A stretch of 36,199 nt of DNA from Deltaproteobacteria bacterium ADurb.Bin207 (GCA_002070115.1 MWCO01000064.1:1-36199); one strand, 5' to 3'; shown: positions 5,091-16,263, numbered from the stretch's first letter. Translations and numbers: made by a program. The notes: a model not told the origin generated them from the letters alone.

Positions 5091-7847
5091 TCAGAAACGA
5101 ACGCCCACGCCCTTCGTTTCGCCTGCTTTCACGGTCACGCTGGTGGACTTTCGTCCTTTTTCGGGATGAATGAACGTGATGGAGTGTGTGCCGGGGCTCA
5201 CGACAACGCCGGATTTAGGAGTTCTGCCGATAGGACGACCATCCAACAACACGGCCGAAGGCGGAATGGAGTTGATGTTGAGCGTGGCAGGTCCGCCGGT
5301 AGTGGCAGCCGTTGGCGTGCTGGCTGGCGTGGGACCAGGGCCCGAGGTGGGGGCTGTGGAAGAGGATTGCTTTCTATCGTCATCGACAGGTGTTTTTCCA
5401 CGCTCATGCAACTCGATGCGAAACGTTTTTTCAGCTTGGCCGTCGGCAAATGAGATGGGAATTTTGAGATCGTCGTAACCAGGTTTGGTGGCTTCGATGC
5501 TCCACTCTTTGGACGTATCGATATCGATCGAGAGCTGATCGTTTTTGAACATTCTCTCATCGATCTGCCGTTTTTCACCTTTGGAAGGTACGAGCAAGAT
5601 ACGAGCGCCGCGGGTGACGAGCTGCAATGTAGCCTTTCCTTTGAGCACATTGAGCTTGATTTCGCCAAGGTCCTCGATCTTGTCCGGAACCACCGTGAGT
5701 GTCTTTTCAAGGGGTTCAAAGCGTTCCGAGCCGACGAAGCGGAGTTTGTGCTCACCAGGGCTGAGGGTTTTCAGAGTCTGGGGAAGGGGTCCTACTTCCG
5801 AGCCGTCGACAAAAAGCATGATGCCTTGCTGGGCTCCAGCGACTTTGAATCCACTGCCCGCGGAGGCTACCGCAAGCTCGAGGTCGAGTTTTGCTTGCGC
5901 CCTTCCCTTGACTTCGACACCTTTGGGAGCCGTAGGCTCATATCCTTCCGCTTCGGCTTTGACGTCGTGGATGCCCTCTTTCAAATCATTGACGGTGCAT
6001 GGTGAGGAGCTGCACACCTTTTCGTTATTGACGAAGATATTGACCTTGCCGATATCTCGTCCGCCTGGTCCTGAAACATAGACTTTGAGCGATCCGGTGG
6101 AAGGCATAAGGAAGTAGGCGCCAAGTCCACCGGCGACCAAAACGAGAATAGCGACCAAGATCCAAGGCAGCGAACTAGCCTTTTCCTTGGGCGCGGAGAG
6201 CATTGTGGGTTCAGCGGCTGCTACCGTTCGAGGCGGAGGCGCAGGAACGAGCCCGGGTGTGGGCGGAGGAATCGATGGCACCTTGGGCATGGGAGGCGCC
6301 ACGTTGCCCGAGCGTTGGAGAAGCGCGGCAGCAGCCGAAGAAGTCGGAGGCGGAGCGGGCGTGCCCGCGGCAGGAAGTGGCTGCATGATGGCATCAGCCA
6401 CTTCATCGGTGGATTGCTTGTCGTAGACGTGAGTTTTTTCGTCCTCATCGTCCCAATCCATATCGACCGCGGCGGGTTTGGCGGGCGGTGGCCCTATCAC
6501 ACCACTTCCCATGACGGGAGGAGCTACAGGGGGAGGAAGCGGATTGGAGGGAAGCGTTCCCCGTGCGGGAGGAGGCGCACTTCCTTTCGCGGGAGGGGCT
6601 GAAATGGCCGGAAGAACCCCGGAACCGCGCGCCACCGGCGGGGGAGGCAAACCAGGGGAACTCGGAATGGGGAGCCGCCCCGGCGATGAAGGCATCGAGC
6701 CGTGCGCAGAGGGAGGCATGGGTGGTGCCATGCCCAGAAGTGTCCGCGCTCGCCCCGGAGGTGGTGGCCCCGAAGAACTCGCCACTCCCAGTGGACTCGG
6801 TACTGTAGAAGGTGTTGTCGCTGGGCGTGCCTGAGGCTTGCGCGCGAGCCCCTCGAATACGTCGAGGTCCGAACCGCCCTTATTTTCCGCCATTGCGTGA
6901 GCCTCCTCGTGCGACGCGACGCGAAGGCTCGCGTCGTTGGGAAAGGTCCGTCGCATGTAGTCTGCCACCGGATCACGGGAAACCGTGATTCCAGCCTTTT
7001 GTGCGAATGCGTTTAAGTCCGCAAATAAATCCGATGCTGAAGTGTAGCGTTCGTCCACGTCCTTCGCTAGCGCTCGCATCACCATCTGATCAAGTTCTGG
7101 CGATAACGAGGGCGCGAACTGTGATGGTGGTTCGGCTTCCGCGTTACGAATCCGCCCCATCACGACCACTTCGTTGTCTCCAAGAAACAATCGACGACAA
7201 GTCAAAAATTCCCAAAGGCAAATCCCGATTGCAAAAATATCCGAACGTTGATCCACGGGAAGACCGCGAACCTGCTCCGGAGACATATAGCCAAATTTCC
7301 CTTTGATTGAGCCTACTTGCGTACGCGCCAGCTTGCCTGCCGCTTTCGCGATTCCAAAGTCAATCAATTTCACATCCCCATCATAAGAAACAAGGATGTT
7401 CGGAGGACTCACATCGCGGTGAACAAGCCCGAGAGGCTGACCATTCGCATCCACCCGTCGATGCGCATAATCCAACCCCTTACAAAGACTCATGATCACA
7501 TGCAGTGTCATGTCGATGGGAATCGATGCCTGACGGTGCTCTGCATTGTCAATGACCGTCCGCATATCACGCCCGTTCACATACTCGAACGCGATGTAGT
7601 AACTGGCATCGACCTTCCCGATATCAAAGATTTTCGCGATGTTCGGATGATCGAGCTGGCTCGCAATGATGGCCTCGTCGTGGAACATCGAGATGAACTC
7701 GTCGTCCTCCGCCACCGATGGCAAGATCCGCTTGATCGCCACAAGCCGCCGGGATTGCCGATGAACCGCGCGAAATACTTCGGCCATACCACCAACGTTG
7801 ATGCGTTCCAGTAGGTCGTAGGCTCCGAAGGCTTGAGGACGGCTCAC
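5091..7847 (-). CDS. PEGA-domain transmembrane Ser/Thr protein kinase
   Basis: The start is GTG 7847, preceded by GGAG at eight bases; an upstream in-frame TTG at 7916 would add 23 residues. The 918-residue protein begins with a Hanks-type kinase domain (about 9-285). It has a glycine-loop segment INVGGMAEVF, VAIK with Lys39, HRDVSPPN (143-150), DFG (163-165) and SPE (189-191), so all catalytic residues are present. VSPPN in place of LKPxN is usual for myxobacterial kinases. A Pro/Ala-rich linker of about 240 residues follows, with an acidic patch DWDDEDE. A membrane helix (561-581) leads to an outer region with PEGA-type repeats, including SIPPSAVLLDGRPIG near the end. A CSSSPC pair lies in the first repeat. 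It probably senses envelope or peptidoglycan-linked ligands and phosphorylates cytoplasmic targets. It is convergent with the pilus genes. Confidence 0.92.
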   Translation of the reverse strand: MSRPQAFGAYDLLERINVGGMAEVFRAVHRQSRRLVAIKRILPSVAEDDEFISMFHDEAIIASQLDHPNIAKIFDIGKVDASYYIAFEYVNGRDMRTVIDNAEHRQASIPIDMTLHVIMSLCKGLDYAHRRVDANGQPLGLVHRDVSPPNILVSYDGDVKLIDFGIAKAAGKLARTQVGSIKGKFGYMSPEQVRGLPVDQRSDIFAIGICLWEFLTCRRLFLGDNEVVVMGRIRNAEAEPPSQFAPSLSPELDQMVMRALAKDVDERYTSASDLFADLNAFAQKAGITVSRDPVADYMRRTFPNDASLRVASHEEAHAMAENKGGSDLDVFEGLARKPQARPATTPSTVPSPLGVASSSGPPPPGRARTLLGMAPPMPPSAHGSMPSSPGRLPIPSSPGLPPPPVARGSGVLPAISAPPAKGSAPPPARGTLPSNPLPPPVAPPVMGSGVIGPPPAKPAAVDMDWDDEDEKTHVYDKQSTDEVADAIMQPLPAAGTPAPPPTSSAAAALLQRSGNVAPPMPKVPSIPPPTPGLVPAPPPRTVAAAEPTMLSAPKEKASSLPWILVAILVLVAGGLGAYFLMPSTGSLKVYVSGPGGRDIGKVNIFVNNEKVCSSSPCTVNDLKEGIHDVKAEAEGYEPTAPKGVEVKGRAQAKLDLELAVASAGSGFKVAGAQQGIMLFVDGSEVGPLPQTLKTLSPGEHKLRFVGSERFEPLEKTLTVVPDKIEDLGEIKLNVLKGKATLQLVTRGARILLVPSKGEKRQIDERMFKNDQLSIDIDTSKEWSIEATKPGYDDLKIPISFADGQAEKTFRIELHERGKTPVDDDRKQSSSTAPTSGPGPTPASTPTAATTGGPATLNINSIPPSAVLLDGRPIGRTPKSGVVVSPGTHSITFIHPEKGRKSTSVTVKAGETKGVGVRF

Positions 7848-7896
7848 CTGCAATGCTCCAAACACACACGTCTTACGATAAGATAGGCCGATGGAG

Positions 7897-7926
7897 CTTG
7901 TACCGCGCGATAGCAAGGAAGGTCAA
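7897..7926 (-). promoter_or_regulatory. Weak sigma-70-like promoter upstream of the kinase gene
   Basis: On the minus strand TTGACC (7926-7921) is followed after 18 bases by TACAAG (7902-7897), about 50 bp upstream of the kinase start codon. The -35 matches five of six consensus bases and the -10 four of six. There is no experimental support. Confidence 0.25.
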
Positions 7927-8020
7927 TGTTGGGCGACATCGAATCCGTCGATGCAGTCACAAAAAAAAATACCAATATAAGTGTTTTCGGTCCGTGACGT
8001 ATCTTTGCCCAAGGCGCGAA

Positions 8021-10204
8021 TCAAGGTTCGATAAGTGGGCTTTCCTCCCACCATCGCGTGCCCAAAGGCACCGGCACCGCTTGCGCCGTGCGCGGGGACA
8101 TCTCTTTCCGAATCGAAGCCAATAGCTCCTGAGCTGCCGCGGGATCCAGGTGCAGCAAGGCAACGGTATAAGCATCGTCGTCCAGACGGCATTGCGCGAG
8201 CGCCCGCACATAACGCTGCCATACTTCCGGACGGTCTGGGAAGCGTTGATGGGCCAATCGCAGGATTCGCGCCGCACGCAGCCAGCCTCCCACCTCAAAC
8301 TCCGCTTCCGCGCGCAATATCGATGAATCCGGTTCGTCGAACTTGGCCGCTTGAACGCGCTTTTGTCGAACGGCCGCCATGGTTGCGTCCAATCTGTCGA
8401 GAATTTCCCCGCGCTCGTACGGTGTGGTCGACGGCAGGTTTCGGCTTACAACCATCTGATGCGACGCCTGCTCATAAGCTCCTGCCCGAATCAATGCGAG
8501 AGAAAGATTGAATCGGTCGTTGAACTGGAGGACGTCGATGTCTGATACCCTTGCGGCCACCGTTTTGCACAGGTCATCGCGACCGAGACGAGAAGCCGTG
8601 AAGGCTGCCTGCGTAAGGAGCCCCGGCCGGGCAGCGCGTAGCCAGACCGCAAGATTTTGATCGATGATTGGCGGTTCGAGAGATATCCCTTCCATGGCCG
8701 ACGCATGCTGAATGGGACGCCCTTCGGTAAGGGCCATCAATAACGATAGGAGCGTTTCCAGATGCTCTCGCGCTCCGTCTGGACGAGTGTGAAGCAGGTC
8801 GTCGACAAGACGCACATACGTTCGCGCGGGTGTCGAAATGAGTAAGTATTTCGTACTCGCGGGTGAGTACGCACGAAGTAGATGCTTCCGATAGGAAGCG
8901 CGGTCCCCTTGCTTTTCGGCGAGTGTGGCAAGAGCAAAAAGCGCCAGGGGATTGTCAGGGTCAACCGCAATTTCTTGAGCCCAAAACGCGTTTTCCGTCG
9001 TGAAGTCGAGCGTGCGCACCCACGTGATGGCGATGCACACAATGCCCAAACCGCCTAGCAACATCCCACGAGTGATCTGTTGAATCCGGTCGAGCAGGGG
9101 ATGTGCAAAACTCAACCCGGCCACGACGATTCCAAAAAGTGGGAAGTAGAAGTACCGGTCCGCGGTGGTTGAATTCAACCCTGAATAAACGATGTTCAAT
9201 ATCGGGAGAAGCAGCGCGAGAGCGCATAACAGAAAGGGAACTCGATCACGTTTTCGTACCATGGACCAGATAAGGACAGCCCCAAAAGCGAGGGTCGATA
9301 CAACCCCCACTGCGATGTCGAAAGACGGCAAGACGACCTCACCGTTTTCAATGAAAATCGGCTTGACGAAAATCGCTTGCGGCCATGGAAACACGAGTCT
9401 CGAACCATACCGCCCCAACGATAGAAATACGTACTTCGCGTGAAGAAAAAACGAAATCGGATCATCGGGCGGTTGGAGTGGCATGAGCCACGTTCTCAAC
9501 CACAAAAACACCGCGCAACAAACGATTGCCCCTGCCGAAGCTCCCCACATTCTTCGTCGATAGACAGCGTCCTTCGCCACCCATGCATCCACAGCCACGA
9601 GGATCGGAAATACCACCGCGTACTCTTTGGAAAGAAGCGCAAGCAATAATGCCAACACCCCGGCTATCCACGTCAACACCGCACGACTTCCCTTACGCCG
9701 CGAAGCGGAAGAAAAAAGCTCGAGCGCCAACAGCAGAAACAGCGCCATGAATACGTCCGTGCGACCGGAAACCCAAAGGACAGACTCATTGCGTGTCGGA
9801 TGAAGTCCAAACACGAGCGCCGCGGCAAATCCAAGCCGAACATCGGCAAGCCATCGTGTGGCCGTCCTGAATGCAAGCCATACGGCACCCAGATGAGCCA
9901 ACACATTGACCAGATGAAACGACCAGGCCGCACCACCGGATGCTACCCAATTCAATAGATAACTGGCTGAGATGATCGGCCGATAGAAAAGTGACCACTG
10001 CTCAGGATCCGGTCTCGAAGGAATATCCCAAAGATCCGTGGTGAAACACCGTTTGAGATACACCAGGCTCTGCGCGTACGGGTTGTCGACGATGAGCGGT
10101 ATGTCATCGAATACGAACCCAGTCATCAAGCTTGGCAGAAACGCTACGAGAACGAGCACCGAAAGCAGTACGAACCGTTTGCGATACTCGGGGTTCGACA
10201 CCAT
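8021..10204 (-). CDS. TMTC-like GT-C membrane glycosyltransferase with TPR tail
   Basis: This 727-residue protein has many membrane helices in its first two thirds. Family signatures are clear: FVFDDIPLIVDNPY after the first helix (Asp33-Asp34, the acidic GT-C loop), then FYRPIISASYLLNW, FHLVNVLAHLGAVWL and GLHPTRNESVLWVSGRTDVF. These correspond to the conserved loops of the TMTC/DUF1736 group of polyprenyl-linked-sugar transferases. The C-terminal 250 residues are helical and TPR-like (WLRAARILRLAHQRFPDRPEVWQRYVRALAQ). Such proteins move sugars from lipid carriers onto acceptors on the outer face of the membrane; donor and acceptor here are unknown. The start is ATG 10204. The gene follows the phosphodiester-glycosidase-like gene by 36 bp, indicating an operon. 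Confidence 0.82.
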   Translation of the reverse strand: MVSNPEYRKRFVLLSVLVLVAFLPSLMTGFVFDDIPLIVDNPYAQSLVYLKRCFTTDLWDIPSRPDPEQWSLFYRPIISASYLLNWVASGGAAWSFHLVNVLAHLGAVWLAFRTATRWLADVRLGFAAALVFGLHPTRNESVLWVSGRTDVFMALFLLLALELFSSASRRKGSRAVLTWIAGVLALLLALLSKEYAVVFPILVAVDAWVAKDAVYRRRMWGASAGAIVCCAVFLWLRTWLMPLQPPDDPISFFLHAKYVFLSLGRYGSRLVFPWPQAIFVKPIFIENGEVVLPSFDIAVGVVSTLAFGAVLIWSMVRKRDRVPFLLCALALLLPILNIVYSGLNSTTADRYFYFPLFGIVVAGLSFAHPLLDRIQQITRGMLLGGLGIVCIAITWVRTLDFTTENAFWAQEIAVDPDNPLALFALATLAEKQGDRASYRKHLLRAYSPASTKYLLISTPARTYVRLVDDLLHTRPDGAREHLETLLSLLMALTEGRPIQHASAMEGISLEPPIIDQNLAVWLRAARPGLLTQAAFTASRLGRDDLCKTVAARVSDIDVLQFNDRFNLSLALIRAGAYEQASHQMVVSRNLPSTTPYERGEILDRLDATMAAVRQKRVQAAKFDEPDSSILRAEAEFEVGGWLRAARILRLAHQRFPDRPEVWQRYVRALAQCRLDDDAYTVALLHLDPAAAQELLASIRKEMSPRTAQAVPVPLGTRWWEESPLIEP

Positions 10205-10240
10205 GTACTTTCGATACCACCTCCGCAGGTCCGAAAACAG

Positions 10241-12967
10241 TTACTCGTTACCGCTTGCTTTCGGCTTCTTGAAGTATCGTATGCGACGCGCTTGCAAGGG
10301 AGCCCATTCGGATGGATCAACCACCGGCGTGCTTTCGAAAATCCTCCGCGCTCCCGGCGCATCGACACGAACGAAATGAACCTTCCGACCTCCTCCGCTG
10401 GCTGGATGACCCAACGAAGGAGCTAACGGCCGACTCAACAACAAACGCGACGAACACCCCAATTTTTCCAACAAACTCGTCAACATCGCCTCGTCCGCCC
10501 CAGGCCGCTTTCCTTGCTGAATCTCGATGTACACGAGCATTCCATCATCATCCTGGATCCCTAGCGCCGCCACCGGCTCTTGCCCCGCCAGCGAACCTGG
10601 CTCCAGCCCCGATACCACCGCCACCGCACCGTTCACCGGCTCCGATGCAATCGCACACGCGCGATCCGATATCCACAACGTCGGTTGGTTCGGCTCCACT
10701 TCCACGTTCGCCATCGAAACCACCAGCTTGTCATCCGCTTCCGATGCAAGACGCACCGTGCGCGGATCAAGCTTCATGATGAATACTTTGGTGTCAGCAC
10801 GAGACGGATCCGGCTGCAACTCCGTTGTGGCAATCGCATACGGAAAACCGTGTTGCGGCAGACCAGACGTACGCCATTGGGCTTGCACCCCTTCCGCGAT
10901 GTCCAGCTCTGGCCCCGGAAGCACCGACCGGAGCGTAAGATAAAAATAATCTCGCGTTTCTCGCTGAATATAGCGGGGAAAGTTCATCAGCCCCATGAAC
11001 CGCACCATGCGCCGCGCTCGAAACGACCACCCTTCCATGAAGGGCACTGGCCCCTCCGCTTCCCATTTCTTGTCCAACGGACGCCCAAGATCCGGTAACG
11101 TCCCCGTCGGCGCAACCTTGTAATACTCCAACCCCGTATGTCCCGGGTTCATGTCCAGGTGTATGCCGTATTGACATCTCGCCTGAACCATCGCCTGCGC
11201 CAACGGCATCACGTCGATCTCATTGCCGTACAAATACGCGATGAACCCTTCTTTCGTGAGACAGATTCCCGTTCGTGTCGTGTGAACGCGGTCTTCCCAC
11301 TCCGGTGGCGTTCCTCCCCACCACCCTCGCTTGTAGGGATTGATCACCTCGTCCATCACCAGCGGCGTGAGATTCTGACGATAGGATTGGATGGTCGGCG
11401 GAACCACCGGGTCGTTGGGCCATGTTCCAAACCCCGTGAAACCATCACGCATCTCCGCCACCGTCGCGGCAAATGGCTTGGGCGGAAGATAAATCACACC
11501 GTCCCCCATCATTCCCCATTCGCCATGCAACGCTTGAAAGCCACCATTGATGCCCGCCACCAGCCGTTTCATCAGTTCGGGCCGACGAGGAATCATCCCG
11601 GGTCCCGCTTCTCCCGACGCTCCCTTGGGTTCCACCGACCCTGCCATCATGTGAAGCTCAACCTGCCGCGGATCCCATAAGGTTACGTAAATACGCGTAT
11701 AACTGCGCTTCGGATCCGTTCTCACAAACGATGTCAGAAATGCTGGCGGCACGCCTGGATTCATGCGGATGAAAGGATCGTTCTCGAGAGGTATCCACTG
11801 TCCCTCTCCTTCCATCTTCTTACCCAAAAATGGTTCGATGGGCGCCGGTGGCCAGCCCGTCTCCGGATCCGTAAACGTGGTCGGCGCGTTTCGCGCCACA
11901 ATTCCCCCAAGATCTTCCGCAATCTCCTCCGCGGAACTATCCCCCATGACGGTCGTCTGCGCACGACGATAAACATCCAAAACACCGAATGCCACCGTCT
12001 TCAACATCTGCATGCGATCGTCGCCAAACCACGGCATCGCTCGCACCCGGTCGACCGCCCACGTCACCAGGTTTCCAGGACGACCTTTCGTGGAAGGCCG
12101 ATACTCGAGGTCGGTCATGTCTCCCACAACACGACCACCTTCCGTTGGCATACGCGCGATGCTCCCATTCGAACGCATCTCGATCCAACCATCCAGCATG
12201 AGCGTCAACGAGACGTCGTCTTTGGGTGGATCGATAGCCCAAAAAACTGAGTTAACTCCAGTAGTTAACCCTGTTTGCTGAAGATTGGTCACCGCGTTTT
12301 GCCAGCGCGCGATGGTGGACCAATCCCCTTCGAGCGGCGCCTCGCCACGCAGATCAAGCACGCGTACACCAATCGTTCCCGACATCATGCGAACCGTAAA
12401 CGCTACCCTCTGACCCACGACCTCGATGGGACCTTCATCCGCAGGCGTAGCCGTCAAGTTGTAAAGAGCCGGCGCGCCAAGCACCGCTCCTGCCGAAGTC
12501 ATCTTCACCCGAAAATGAAAGATATCCGCCGGCTCTCCACGCTTCCACGCGCGAACCACCCCCCGCGTCGTGCCCAAGGTCGATGGGGGCCCGAAAAAAT
12601 GGACGTCCTCGACGGACGCCACATAGCCATCACGCGAAAGAGCCGCCACCAACGCACCTCGCGGATCCCCATCACGGTCGACAGGAACACACGTTGCCCC
12701 GGTGACAACGATCGCCAGACCCAGCGCCCAAGGAACGGGCTTCCACGGAAAGTGTCGGAGAGCAGAGCGGATGTCGCGCATGGCATCGAGATGAAAACGC
12801 TTCCAGCGCCTAGCACCTTCCGGTGGGAGATGCCACCTGGTTGCGATTTTGCGCCATTGGCCGACCGCACCACGGTATCGCATTCGAGATACTGGGAGCG
12901 CACGTCCAGACAGGGCCCCTTGGGCAAGGGCAGAAACGTGCCTCATCGCTAAGTTCCCACCATCCAC
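10241..12967 (-). CDS. Exported phosphodiester-glycosidase-like (NAGPA/DUF2233) protein
   Basis: This protein is up to 908 residues long. A hydrophobic segment, WALGLAIVVTGATCVPV, near residue 80 is the probable export signal. The true start may therefore be an internal ATG (12946, or one near 12781) rather than GTG 12967. The central part holds the phosphodiester glycosidase fold signature. It includes AGINGGFQALHGEWGMMGDG (about 473-492) and TRTGICLTKEGFIAYLYG. The final segment CQYGIHLDMNPGHTGLEYY corresponds to the conserved 'LDGGGSS'-like region of NAGPA proteins, with His/Asp/Asn in place of the usual glycine run. The C-terminal region is unrecognised. Relatives remove GlcNAc-type caps from phosphodiester-linked sugars. 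Here a periplasmic or surface glycan substrate is inferred from the glycosyltransferase gene 36 bp downstream. Confidence 0.72.
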   Translation of the reverse strand: MDGGNLAMRHVSALAQGALSGRALPVSRMRYRGAVGQWRKIATRWHLPPEGARRWKRFHLDAMRDIRSALRHFPWKPVPWALGLAIVVTGATCVPVDRDGDPRGALVAALSRDGYVASVEDVHFFGPPSTLGTTRGVVRAWKRGEPADIFHFRVKMTSAGAVLGAPALYNLTATPADEGPIEVVGQRVAFTVRMMSGTIGVRVLDLRGEAPLEGDWSTIARWQNAVTNLQQTGLTTGVNSVFWAIDPPKDDVSLTLMLDGWIEMRSNGSIARMPTEGGRVVGDMTDLEYRPSTKGRPGNLVTWAVDRVRAMPWFGDDRMQMLKTVAFGVLDVYRRAQTTVMGDSSAEEIAEDLGGIVARNAPTTFTDPETGWPPAPIEPFLGKKMEGEGQWIPLENDPFIRMNPGVPPAFLTSFVRTDPKRSYTRIYVTLWDPRQVELHMMAGSVEPKGASGEAGPGMIPRRPELMKRLVAGINGGFQALHGEWGMMGDGVIYLPPKPFAATVAEMRDGFTGFGTWPNDPVVPPTIQSYRQNLTPLVMDEVINPYKRGWWGGTPPEWEDRVHTTRTGICLTKEGFIAYLYGNEIDVMPLAQAMVQARCQYGIHLDMNPGHTGLEYYKVAPTGTLPDLGRPLDKKWEAEGPVPFMEGWSFRARRMVRFMGLMNFPRYIQRETRDYFYLTLRSVLPGPELDIAEGVQAQWRTSGLPQHGFPYAIATTELQPDPSRADTKVFIMKLDPRTVRLASEADDKLVVSMANVEVEPNQPTLWISDRACAIASEPVNGAVAVVSGLEPGSLAGQEPVAALGIQDDDGMLVYIEIQQGKRPGADEAMLTSLLEKLGCSSRLLLSRPLAPSLGHPASGGGRKVHFVRVDAPGARRIFESTPVVDPSEWAPLQARRIRYFKKPKASGNE

Positions 12968-13031
12968 ACTCCTTCGGATGGGAGAAGCCAGGCTCGAATG
13001 ATATGGAGGCCTTGCCGTTGCTCGAGGCGGC

Positions 13032-13063
13032 CATCATCCTTTGATGAGCCGGATGAATTCATC
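13032..13063. promoter_or_regulatory. Palindromes in the divergent region 12968-13137
   Basis: The 170-bp space between divergent genes contains CATCA-TCCTT-TGATG (13032-13046) and the perfect 12-bp palindrome GATGAATTCATC (13052-13063). Further GATGAAT copies occur at about 13123 and 13138. These could form a shared operator. No -10/-35 pair could be placed with confidence. Confidence 0.25.
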
Positions 13064-13137
13064 GAACGAACGGCTCTCGATTCGAGCGCGCTTTGCCCTT
13101 TTCCGTCGAAGGTCATGCGTTCGATGAATAGGATTGG

Positions 13138-13485
13138 ATGAATATGTCGAAGCTCTTCCCATTCACGGTTCTCGCAGCCCTCGGCGCGGGAATGATCGCA
13201 GGCTGTAACACACCAACCCTTCCGTTGCCGCCTCCGTCCGAAGGCGCGATCGTCGCGCAACTGGACTTGCCCAGCGGAGAAGCCCGGGTGATTGGCAAAT
13301 CCCAAGCCGTGGAAGCGTATGCTCTCGTGACGTGTTTCAACAATCGAACAGGAGGCGGCGTGGTAGGACTGGCCAACGGTAATGGTGGTTTCGAGATTCG
13401 CGTTGCGGCCCAACAAGGGGATGTCATCGAAGTGTGGCAGCGAGTCCATAATGACCCGCCTAGTGTGGTCGTTTCCGTCGAGTAA
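13138..13485 (+). CDS. Small lipoprotein
   Basis: This 115-residue protein has a lipoprotein signal peptide: a short basic start, a hydrophobic stretch FPFTVLAALGAGMIAG, then Cys23 in an AGC lipobox. The mature part begins with a proline-rich spacer (TPTLPLPPP). It continues with a small predicted beta-rich domain (AQLDLPSGEARVIGKSQAVEAYALVTCFNN...FEIRVAAQQGDVIEVWQ) reminiscent of carboxypeptidase-regulatory or transthyretin-like folds, but no family is certain. The start is ATG 13138, with AGGA just upstream; ATG 13144 is also possible. It is the only plus-strand gene between 5019 and 25495. Its 3' end lies three bases from the convergent acyl-CoA synthetase stop. Confidence 0.65.
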   Translation: MNMSKLFPFTVLAALGAGMIAGCNTPTLPLPPPSEGAIVAQLDLPSGEARVIGKSQAVEAYALVTCFNNRTGGGVVGLANGNGGFEIRVAAQQGDVIEVWQRVHNDPPSVVVSVE

Positions 13486-13488
13486 GCG

Positions 13489-15267
<1,779 letters not shown>

Positions 15268-15378
15268 CTGCAATTCCCCTCGTCCATGTCGGTAATCATT
15301 CACGGTTTGGCTGAACCAATCCGCGTTTATGCCTAGCGTAAGCGTCAGAACGACACCGGGTCAATCCGTGACGGTACT

Positions 15379-16206
15379 TCACGTCACCGTTCGGAGCCGC
15401 CGCCCGTCGAGAACCTCGTTATGACTACCTACCCGGTAGGCTCCCAGATCCAACGTTACATATGAAAACCCATATCGTTTTCCAGCATCATGCACTCGCT
15501 GCCGCGTCGTTGGGTCTGCCATCGCCGCTAATTCGTCTTCTCCCACCTCGATACGGGCAATGGTGTCGTGATGACGAACCCGGACCACACGAAACCCCAG
15601 ATCACGAAGTTCCGCTTCAAATCCAGCTATTTGCGACAAACGCTTGGAGGTGACCGCCGTCCCGTACGGTATCCGACTCGCGAGACAGGCCGCCGCAGGC
15701 TTGTCCCAAAGTCGTAACCCCAACAGCCTGGCCGCCTCTCGCACCTCGCTCTTGGTAAATCCCACATCAACCAAAGGGCTGACGATATTCGCCCGTTTCG
15801 CCGCCTCGAGCCCAGGACGGTAATCCCCCAAATCATCGAGGTTCGTACCGTTGATCACATGACGAAAACCTCGTTGTTGACGATAGCGCTCCGCCGCAAC
15901 GTACAACGCCGATTTGCAGTGAAAACAACGGTCTGGGCCATTGGCCACATAGTCCGCCACACCAATCTCCCCAGCATCCACCATCTCATGATCCGCGCCA
16001 ATCTGCCTGGCAAACGCAATCGCGTCGTCTCTCTCACGAGGCGCCAACGCTGGCCCCGCCGCCGTCAATCCGACCGCATGATGCCCAAGCTGTTCGTGCG
16101 CAACCGCCAGCGTAAATCCACTATCAAGCCCCCCGGAATAACAAACCACCACGGACTCGAGTTGCCGCAACCGCTCACGCAAGGCATCCAACTTTTTATC
16201 GATCAT
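15379..16206 (-). CDS. larE: LarE-type ATP-dependent sacrificial sulfur transferase
   Basis: The start is ATG 16206, six bases after GAGG (16216-16213); upstream ATG codons lack a ribosome-binding site. The 275-residue protein has the PP-loop ATPase motif CYSGGLDSG (22-30). It also has PDRCFHCKSALY (91-102), GTNLDDLGDYRPG (120-132) and WDKPAAACLASRIPYG (167-182). Cys94, Cys97 and Cys174 are the conserved cysteine set of this family. In LarE enzymes cysteine either donates its own sulfur or holds an iron-sulfur cluster to build the nickel-pincer nucleotide cofactor. The partners LarB and LarC are not in the window, so the nickel pathway cannot be confirmed. A related sulfur-insertion role is possible. 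It is probably co-transcribed with the two methyltransferases. Confidence 0.87.
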   Translation of the reverse strand: MIDKKLDALRERLRQLESVVVCYSGGLDSGFTLAVAHEQLGHHAVGLTAAGPALAPRERDDAIAFARQIGADHEMVDAGEIGVADYVANGPDRCFHCKSALYVAAERYRQQRGFRHVINGTNLDDLGDYRPGLEAAKRANIVSPLVDVGFTKSEVREAARLLGLRLWDKPAAACLASRIPYGTAVTSKRLSQIAGFEAELRDLGFRVVRVRHHDTIARIEVGEDELAAMADPTTRQRVHDAGKRYGFSYVTLDLGAYRVGSHNEVLDGRRLRTVT

Positions 16207-16263
16207 AGATGTCCTCATAAAGCCCCGGCCCGGCATCGTCATCGGTGGCAACTTCGTTTTTCT

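Noticed and set aside
7961-7969. A9 run on the plus strand as an intrinsic terminator for the minus-strand TMTC-like gene
   Set aside because: No stable stem precedes the corresponding T-run; only a three-base ACC/GGT pairing was found.
12275-12952. Plus-strand frame of 225 codons opposite the phosphodiester-glycosidase-like gene
   Set aside because: It is very rich in Arg and His with no hydrophobic core or motif, as expected for an antisense shadow.
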